Shown here: piece after piece, positions 27,838 to 32,995 of the stretch
How positions within the stretch are numbered: position 1 is the first letter of the stretch
Layout of the letters: each line of letters begins with the position of its first letter
Assembly (NCBI GenBank): GCA_019116915.1
Contig: DXAS01000134.1
Coordinates: 1-32,995, forward strand
Length of the DNA stretch: 32,995 nt
Source: Flavonifractor avicola
GTDB lineage: Bacteria > Bacillota > Clostridia > Oscillospirales > Oscillospiraceae
Direction: 5' to 3'
Notes under the pieces: model-generated
What the model saw: the letters and a program-made list of their open reading frames with translations, nothing else
What the model was told of the DNA's origin: nothing
Database searches by the model: none
Made by a program: the position numbers and the translations under genes

Positions 27838-28062
27838 ATGAGGCCCGTGTACACCCCGCCTTCCGGAGAAACCCTGCTTGCTGCCGCCGCGCTGGCCGCC
27901 GCCCGGCTGGCTCACAATCGCTCCGCCGAGGAGCTTGCTGTTCTGTCCGCCTTTTTCTGTACCCTGGGGGATGGCCTGGCTCTGGTGGCCGCCCGCCGGA
28001 CCATGGATGAGGCTTGTAAATCTTCTGTAAATCCCATTGATAATGCTACGGAAATCGCGTAA
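27838..28062 (+). CDS. Small hypothetical protein
   Basis: The 74-aa product is rich in Ala and Leu, with an amphipathic middle (LLAAAALAAARLAHNRSAEELAVLSAFFCTLGD) that looks helical. I do not assign a family. The ATG at 27838 follows GAAAGAAGGGAG. Its last codons contain the Pho-box-like repeats and the ppx promoter, so the coding region overlaps the regulatory region of the polyphosphate operon. No own promoter was found. Confidence 0.6.
   Translation: MRPVYTPPSGETLLAAAALAAARLAHNRSAEELAVLSAFFCTLGDGLALVAARRTMDEACKSSVNPIDNATEIA
28015..28031 (+). promoter_or_regulatory. Pho-box-like direct repeat upstream of ppx
   Basis: TGTAAATC occurs twice with an 11-bp period (28015-28022 and 28026-28033). 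On the other strand this is TTTACA-N5-TTTACA, similar to the TTAACA-type repeats bound by Bacillus PhoP. It ends just upstream of the ppx -35. Confidence 0.4.
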
Positions 28063-28065
28063 ACT
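28037..28065 (+). promoter_or_regulatory. Promoter of the ppx-ppk operon
   Basis: TTGATA (28037-28042), 17-bp spacer, TAAACT (28060-28065). It lies at the end of the preceding small ORF and about 29 bp before ppx. Confidence 0.7.
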
Positions 28066-28093
28066 AGACTTCTAAAGAGAGGTGTATCATCAC

Positions 28094-29008
28094 ATGAAAT
28101 GCGGGATCGTGGATGTGGGTTCCAACACTATCCGCCTATCCATCTATCATTGGGAGGGGCAGAAGTTCAAGCTCCTCATGAATAAAAAGGAGATGGCCGG
28201 CCTGGCCGGCTACATCAAAAACGGCCTGCTCTCCGACAGCGGCATTCTGGTGGCCTGTCGGGTGCTGGCGGGCTTCAAGGCCCTGCTACGCAATTTTGAC
28301 ATTGCCAACCTCTATGTATTCGGCACTGCCTCCCTGCGCAATATCGTCAATACTGAGGAGGCCCTGGAGACCATTGAGGCGGTGACCGGGATCAAGGTTG
28401 AGGTGCTGTCAGGGGCCGATGAGGCCGCCTTCTCCTTCCTGGGGGCCACCGTGGGCGGCGGGGCGCCGGGCTCCGGGATGCTGGCCGACGTGGGCGGCGG
28501 CTCCACCGAGCTGGTGGCCTACCAGGACGGGGCCATCACCTCAGGCTGCTCCCTGCCTATGGGCTCCCTGTCCCTCTTCACCAAACACGTCTCCGGCCTT
28601 TTCCCCACCAAGGAGGAGCGGAAGGCCATCCGCTCTGACGTGAGGGAGGAGCTGGAAAAGGCCAAAACCGCCGGTCTGCGGTGCAGTCACCTGACCGGCG
28701 TGGGCGGCACCTTCCGGGCCGCCGCCAAGCTGTGCAACGACCTGTCCGGCGCCGATCCGGACAACCGGATCATCCCCGCCGGGGAGATCCACGCCCTGTA
28801 CAAGGGGCTGAAAAAGGGCGATCAGGATACCCTGCGGCAGATCCTGCGCTCGGTGCCCGACCGGGTCCACACCATTCTGCCCGGTTTGGCCATCCTCACC
28901 GCCATTCTGGACGCCTATGAGGTATCCACCGTATCGGTCAGCGCCTGCGGCGTCCGGGAGGGCTATCTGCTCCGCCGCGTGATGGAGGGAACAAGCCATG
29001 ATGCATAA
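28094..29008 (+). CDS. ppx: Exopolyphosphatase / GppA-type phosphatase
   Basis: The 304-aa product is in the Ppx/GppA family, which removes phosphate from polyphosphate ends or from pppGpp. Signatures are GIVDVGSNTIRLSIY (residues 4-18) and ADVGGGSTELVAY (P-loops of the ASKHA fold), plus HLTGVGGTFRA. It is the short form lacking the C-terminal HD-like domain of E. coli Ppx. The ATG at 28094 has AGAGGTG nine bases upstream. It overlaps ppk by 11 nt, so synthesis and breakdown enzymes for polyphosphate are co-expressed. Confidence 0.92.
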   Translation: MKCGIVDVGSNTIRLSIYHWEGQKFKLLMNKKEMAGLAGYIKNGLLSDSGILVACRVLAGFKALLRNFDIANLYVFGTASLRNIVNTEEALETIEAVTGIKVEVLSGADEAAFSFLGATVGGGAPGSGMLADVGGGSTELVAYQDGAITSGCSLPMGSLSLFTKHVSGLFPTKEERKAIRSDVREELEKAKTAGLRCSHLTGVGGTFRAAAKLCNDLSGADPDNRIIPAGEIHALYKGLKKGDQDTLRQILRSVPDRVHTILPGLAILTAILDAYEVSTVSVSACGVREGYLLRRVMEGTSHDA

Positions 29009-31142
29009 AGAGATCGACACACGCTATACCCAGGAGCGGGAACTGTCCTGGCTGCGTTTCAACGAGCGGGTGCTGGAGGAAGCCAAGGACGAGAGCGTCC
29101 CTCTCTTCGAACGGCTGAAATTTGCCGCTATTTTCACCAGCAACCTGGACGAGTTCTTCATGATCCGGGTTGGGTCCATCTACGACATGACCCTGTCCAA
29201 GCAGACCCATGTGGACAGCAAGAGCGGCCTCACCCCCACTGAACAGCTTCAGGCTATCTTCAAGGCGGTGCCCGGCCTGTACAAGCAGAAGGACAAGATC
29301 GTCTCCCAGCTGGAGAAGCGGCTGCGGACCTGCAACATCTGCAACCTGACCCCCGGGGAGCTGGATGGCAAGGAGCGCAAGCAGGTGGAGCGGTGGTTCC
29401 GGGACTATGTGCAGCCCATCCTGTCCCCCATGGTGGTGGACAGCCACCACCCCTTCCCTCACCTGCCCTCCAACAGCCTGACCATCGCCCTCACCCTGCG
29501 GCTGGGCAACACCCGCTGCTTTGGCCTGGTACCCATTCCCAAGGCCCTTCCTCCTTACTTCCAGCTGGAGGAACAGGGCCTGCGTTACCTGCTCACCGAG
29601 CAGGTGGTCCTTCACTTTGCCGATCAGCTCTTTGAGACCTATCAGGTGGAGGAGAAGTGCGTTATCTCTGTCACCCGCAACGCCGACATCAGCCCCGAGG
29701 ACGAGGACTACGATGTAGGCGAGGACTTTCGGGCCCATATGCAGAAGGTACTGAAGAAGCGGGCCCGACTGGCTCCCGTACGGCTTGAGATCCAGGGAGA
29801 TGCCTCCGCTGAACTGCAGCAGTTCCTCTGCCAGCGGCTCAATCTGACCGCCGAGCAGGTGTTCCGGTCCAAAAGCCCCCTCATTATGGGCTATGTCTAC
29901 TCCCTGGAAGGCAAGCTGCCCGAGGAGAGCGCCGCCGCCCTGTGTTATCCTCCCTATACCCCCCAGTGGCCCGCCGGTCTGGTCAAGGGCGAAAAGCTGA
30001 TCCCCCAGATTTTACGGCGGGATATGCTGCTCTTCTACCCCTTCCACTCCATGGAGCCCTTCCTCCAGCTGGTACGGGAGGCCGCCAACGATCCGGCGGT
30101 GCTGTCCATCAAGATCACCATCTATCGGCTGGCCTCCACCGCCAAGCTGGTGGAATATCTGGCGGCGGCGGCGGAAAACGGCAAGGACGTGACCGTGCTC
30201 ATGGAGCTGCGGGCCCGGTTCGACGAGCAGAACAACATTGCCTGGGCTCAGCGGCTGGAGGAGGCGGGCTGTACCATCCTCTACGGCTTTGAGCACTACA
30301 AGGTCCACTCCAAGATCTGCCTTATCACCCGCCGGGACAAGGGCCGCATCCAGTACATCACCCAGATCGGCACCGGCAACTACAACGAAAAGACGGCCAA
30401 GCTTTATACCGACTTCTGCCTTATGACCGCCAGCCCCGCCATCGGCGGTGACGGCGCTGCCTTCTTCCAGAATATGTCCACTTCTAACCTCCACGGCGAG
30501 TATCACCAGCTGCTGGTGGCCCCCCACAGTTTGAAAAACCGTATTCTGGCCCTGATGGACCGGGAAATCGAGAAGGCTCGCCAGGGCCAGCCCGCCCGTA
30601 TTTTCTTCAAGGTCAACTCGGTCACCGACCGGGAGCTCATCGACAAACTGGCCGAGGCCAGTCAGGCCGGTGTACCCGTAACCCTTAATGTACGGGGCAT
30701 CTGCTGCCTGCGGCCCGGCGTGCCCGGCCTTACCGACCGCATCCGGGTCTTTTCCATCGTGGGCCGCTATCTGGAGCACCCCCGGATCTACGCCTTTGGT
30801 GTGGGAGAGGGTACCCGCCTCTACATCGGCTCCGCCGACCTGATGACCCGCAACACCGAGCGCCGGGTGGAGATCGCCTGCCCGGTGGTGGACCCGGACG
30901 TACGCCGTCAGATCCGGCAGTATGTGGAGCTGTTCTGCTCCGACAACGTGAAGGCCCGCAACATGGAGCCCGACGGCAGCTACACGCCGGTACCCCGCCA
31001 GGAGGGTGCCCCCGCTGTCAACGCCCAGGCGGCGCTGATGGAGCAAGCTGTGCGGGAGGCCCGGGCCGTTGCCAATGCCCCGGCTCCCCAGGAGAAGCGA
31101 GGGGGATTTTTCCACCGTCTTTTCCACCGGGAGTCCCTCTGA
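28998..31142 (+). CDS. ppk1: Polyphosphate kinase 1
   Basis: The 714-aa product makes polyphosphate from ATP. The N domain begins YTQERELSWLRFNERVLEEA, followed by FTSNLDEFFMIRVGS. The catalytic domains include RDMLLFYPFHSMEPF, IYRLA, LMELRARFDEQNNIAWAQRLEEAG, and HYKVHSKICLITR with the phosphorylated His. TRNTERRVEIACPV sits near the end with NVRGICCLRPG before it. Length is typical (about 690-720). Two adjacent ATG codons (28998, 29001) follow GGAGGGAACAAGCC. Polyphosphate supports stress survival and sporulation in Firmicutes, which is family knowledge only. Confidence 0.96.
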   Translation: MMHKEIDTRYTQERELSWLRFNERVLEEAKDESVPLFERLKFAAIFTSNLDEFFMIRVGSIYDMTLSKQTHVDSKSGLTPTEQLQAIFKAVPGLYKQKDKIVSQLEKRLRTCNICNLTPGELDGKERKQVERWFRDYVQPILSPMVVDSHHPFPHLPSNSLTIALTLRLGNTRCFGLVPIPKALPPYFQLEEQGLRYLLTEQVVLHFADQLFETYQVEEKCVISVTRNADISPEDEDYDVGEDFRAHMQKVLKKRARLAPVRLEIQGDASAELQQFLCQRLNLTAEQVFRSKSPLIMGYVYSLEGKLPEESAAALCYPPYTPQWPAGLVKGEKLIPQILRRDMLLFYPFHSMEPFLQLVREAANDPAVLSIKITIYRLASTAKLVEYLAAAAENGKDVTVLMELRARFDEQNNIAWAQRLEEAGCTILYGFEHYKVHSKICLITRRDKGRIQYITQIGTGNYNEKTAKLYTDFCLMTASPAIGGDGAAFFQNMSTSNLHGEYHQLLVAPHSLKNRILALMDREIEKARQGQPARIFFKVNSVTDRELIDKLAEASQAGVPVTLNVRGICCLRPGVPGLTDRIRVFSIVGRYLEHPRIYAFGVGEGTRLYIGSADLMTRNTERRVEIACPVVDPDVRRQIRQYVELFCSDNVKARNMEPDGSYTPVPRQEGAPAVNAQAALMEQAVREARAVANAPAPQEKRGGFFHRLFHRESL

Positions 31143-31158
31143 ATAGCCTGATTTTTAC

Positions 31159-31194
31159 GCAAGAAAGGCCGCCCTGCCGGGCGGCCTTTCTTGC
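31159..31194. terminator. Terminator between ppk1 and the zinc-ribbon gene
   Basis: A 16-bp perfect stem (31159-31174 with 31179-31194, loop TGCC) lies between convergent genes. T-tracts on either side are short, so strength rests on the stem. Confidence 0.82.
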
Positions 31195-31203
31195 TATTTG
31201 AAT

Positions 31204-31908
31204 TCAGGTATGGAACCGGCGGCGTACCTCTTCCCGGACAGCGGGAATACGCCGGATAATCACCAGGGGGATCACAGTACACACACATATAGTAAGTACT
31301 ACCAACGACCAGGAGGGGTCCCACCGGCCAGTAAGCCAGCGGTCGATGAAAAATTCCACACCCAGGAGAAATACCCCCAGGCTGCCGATGAGAATGGCGA
31401 CAGTACTGATGACCGAGCGGTGGTACACCCGCAGCATCAGGGAGAGCAGCAGCCATACTGCGCCTCCCCACAGGATAATGGGCACCGCCAGCCCCAGATA
31501 CCAGTCCCGGCCATTCAGGTCCACCGACATCAGGTAGACATACAGGGCCACCGCCGCCACATTGATGACGCTGCGGACCAGCAGAGGCAGTCGTCTGAAG
31601 ATGAGGGGCAGCACAATCCACAGCCACAGCATGATGGTGGCCCCAATCACATAGAGAGACCAGGCCCGCCCCGGTTTCAGAAACAGGTTGAGCAGACCGC
31701 ATCCCACCGCCACGCAGGCCAACATAGCGGTAATGGCCGCTGCCACCGCCCCCTTGGGGATGGGCGGCACCTCTCCCCGCTCAGTGGGAAAGGGCTTGGG
31801 AGATGTGGTGTCGGGCGGACGACCCGGGTCTATCACCTTTGTCTGGCACAGCGGGCAGAACGTGGCAGTGGCGTCCAGTTCCACTCCACAATGAACACAA
31901 TAGGACAT
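31204..31908 (-). CDS. Zinc-ribbon membrane protein (DUF6320-like)
   Basis: The 234-aa product starts with a zinc ribbon, CVHCG...CPLCQ (Cys at 4, 7, 18, 21), then a Pro-rich linker. About six or seven hydrophobic segments follow (from residue 53 to about 222). I associate the layout and the neighbouring condensation-type acyltransferase with DUF6320 proteins of Clostridia; their role is not known to me. The gene begins 12 nt after the acyltransferase stop with AAGGAGGAAGCACC upstream, so the two are co-translated and may act together at the membrane, for example on a lipid or surface acyl group. Confidence 0.75.
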   Translation of the reverse strand: MSYCVHCGVELDATATFCPLCQTKVIDPGRPPDTTSPKPFPTERGEVPPIPKGAVAAAITAMLACVAVGCGLLNLFLKPGRAWSLYVIGATIMLWLWIVLPLIFRRLPLLVRSVINVAAVALYVYLMSVDLNGRDWYLGLAVPIILWGGAVWLLLSLMLRVYHRSVISTVAILIGSLGVFLLGVEFFIDRWLTGRWDPSWSLVVLTICVCTVIPLVIIRRIPAVREEVRRRFHT

Positions 31909-31920
31909 GGTGCTTCCTCC

Positions 31921-32995
31921 TTATTGGGTACGGTTGCTCTCCACTTTGACATGGACGCCGTCCCGCACCAAAAAGCGGAAAAATTCCCGCTCCGTATCCG
32001 TCTCCCTCTGGGTCCCGGCAAAGGTGATCTCCATGATATCGCCGTAGCTGATGGAGGCACAGTGGACCCGGGGCATGGTGGCCTGGCCCAGGATGACCTC
32101 CATCCGGCGGATGTGGGGCCGCATCTCCTCCGGCACCTGGAAGGGGCCGGGATTGGTATAGGTACCGGAATAGGGCCGCACCCCCGCCATCCAGTAGCCA
32201 AAGGCAATACCCGGCTTTTTCAGGGCAATGGGCATAATCTGAACAAATTTGTTCCGGGCAAATTTCACGTTGCCCGCCAGCTCCGCCTGCATCTGCTGCC
32301 GGTTGATGTTCAGCCGCAGATAGTGATGGACCTGGCTGACAATCTCCTCAAAGGTATGCTCCCCCAGGCTGGGATCGATGCAGGGCCGGACGGTGAGGAT
32401 AAAGTTCCGCAGGCTCTCCGTGGGAAACCAGGGCCGCAGGTTGATGGGAATGGCCAGGGACACCGGCAGTTCCTTCTTGGGGCCCTCCCGGTGCTGCTTG
32501 TCCACCAACACCTTCAGCAGCACCGCCGTCAGATATTCCGTGATGGATGCCCCGTGCTCCTTGGCCTTCTCCTTCAGCTGCCGCACCGAGCAGAAGCCCA
32601 TGGTCACGTTGAGGGTATAGAAGGGCTCCGGCGTACCGGCATTGGCATAGGCCTTTTTCAGCGTGGTAAAGCTTCTGGCCTTTACGGTAGCGTACCGGGC
32701 GTAGGCGTCCTCCAATTCCTCCGGCCTGGGGGGCTGATCCACATCCAGCACCCCGCAGGTATTGGGAATCTGGTAGCCCAGCTCCCGGAGATAGACCGCC
32801 AGCAGCGTACGCAGCAGGGTCATGGCGCCCCCGCCGTCGCTGATGGCGTGGAACACCTCCAGGGAGATCCGCCGCTCATAGTAGAAAAAACGCACCAGCC
32901 AGCCATCCCCCTGGTCAAAGCGCACGGGCTGGCAGGGATTGGAGATATCCTTCTGCACAAAGGGGCCGGGGGCATCGTTGAACTCAGAATAATAC
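31921..32995 (-). CDS. Condensation-fold acyltransferase, 5' end beyond the window
   Basis: At least 357 residues are visible; the frame stays open to base 32995, so the N-terminus is missing and the GTG at 32958 is not the start. The fold is that of alcohol acetyltransferases, wax-ester synthases and NRPS condensation domains. The catalytic motif is HAISDGGGA (HxxxDGG form). SLAIPINLRPWFP, RNFILTVRPCID and the C-terminal CASISYGDIMEITFAGT correspond to the second half of the fold. The acyl donor and acceptor are unknown. It is followed 12 nt later by the zinc-ribbon membrane gene. Confidence 0.82.
   Translation of the reverse strand, partial: YYSEFNDAPGPFVQKDISNPCQPVRFDQGDGWLVRFFYYERRISLEVFHAISDGGGAMTLLRTLLAVYLRELGYQIPNTCGVLDVDQPPRPEELEDAYARYATVKARSFTTLKKAYANAGTPEPFYTLNVTMGFCSVRQLKEKAKEHGASITEYLTAVLLKVLVDKQHREGPKKELPVSLAIPINLRPWFPTESLRNFILTVRPCIDPSLGEHTFEEIVSQVHHYLRLNINRQQMQAELAGNVKFARNKFVQIMPIALKKPGIAFGYWMAGVRPYSGTYTNPGPFQVPEEMRPHIRRMEVILGQATMPRVHCASISYGDIMEITFAGTQRETDTEREFFRFLVRDGVHVKVESNRTQ

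Overview
The window is chromosomal DNA from a GC-rich, endospore-forming, anaerobic Firmicute. spoIIR and sigG are present. Housekeeping content (holA, ispE, pcrA, greA, ppk) and a ferredoxin-linked tungsten-type aldehyde oxidoreductase point to Clostridia, plausibly the Oscillospiraceae (Flavonifractor/Lawsonibacter/Intestinimonas-like). The genus guess is inference from gene content and composition only. No rRNA or tRNA gene, CRISPR array or IS element was seen.

Left part (1-11.5 kb): a leftward operon comEC-holA-hypothetical-rnmV ends beside strong tandem -35 elements that point out of the left edge. An EamA transporter is divergent from a DNA-glycosylase/HAD pair. pcrA (minus) has a well-defined promoter and a leader hairpin. 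A GNAT acetyltransferase/NSS-transporter pair runs rightward. Centre-left (11.5-18 kb): spoIIR, ispE, a DUF1015 protein, thrH, a class I aminotransferase and an Lrp/AsnC regulator all run leftward. They are followed by a LOR/SDH-family (archaeal-type ornithine cyclodeaminase-like) gene.

The main discovery is at 18.0-25.2 kb. The forespore sigma factor gene sigG is split in two. Its 5' part (24892-25200, sigma region 2) and its 3' part (18016-18508, regions 3-4) flank a 6,414-bp element bounded by identical 12-bp direct repeats. Recombination between the repeats would restore exactly one 771-nt, 256-aa SigG reading frame. The element carries a serine recombinase next to the 3' junction and a 41-aa basic ORF upstream of it (candidate directionality factor). 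It has no phage or transfer genes. Its cargo is an aldehyde module: Fe-dependent alcohol dehydrogenase, four-cluster ferredoxin-like subunit, aldehyde ferredoxin oxidoreductase, MoaD-like protein and MoeB-like protein. The arrangement is like the skin element of sigK, but in sigG and with redox cargo. Every gene in it is collinear with sigG, and sigG keeps a sigma-F-like promoter. SigG acts in the forespore, so excision there would be inherited by the spore. That makes the biology different from classical mother-cell skin excision.

Right part (25.3-33 kb): a MocR/GntR-aminotransferase regulator, the DUF3783-greA operon, a small hypothetical, a ppx-ppk polyphosphate operon with a possible Pho-box-like repeat, and a zinc-ribbon membrane protein. 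The last gene is a condensation-fold acyltransferase cut by the window end.
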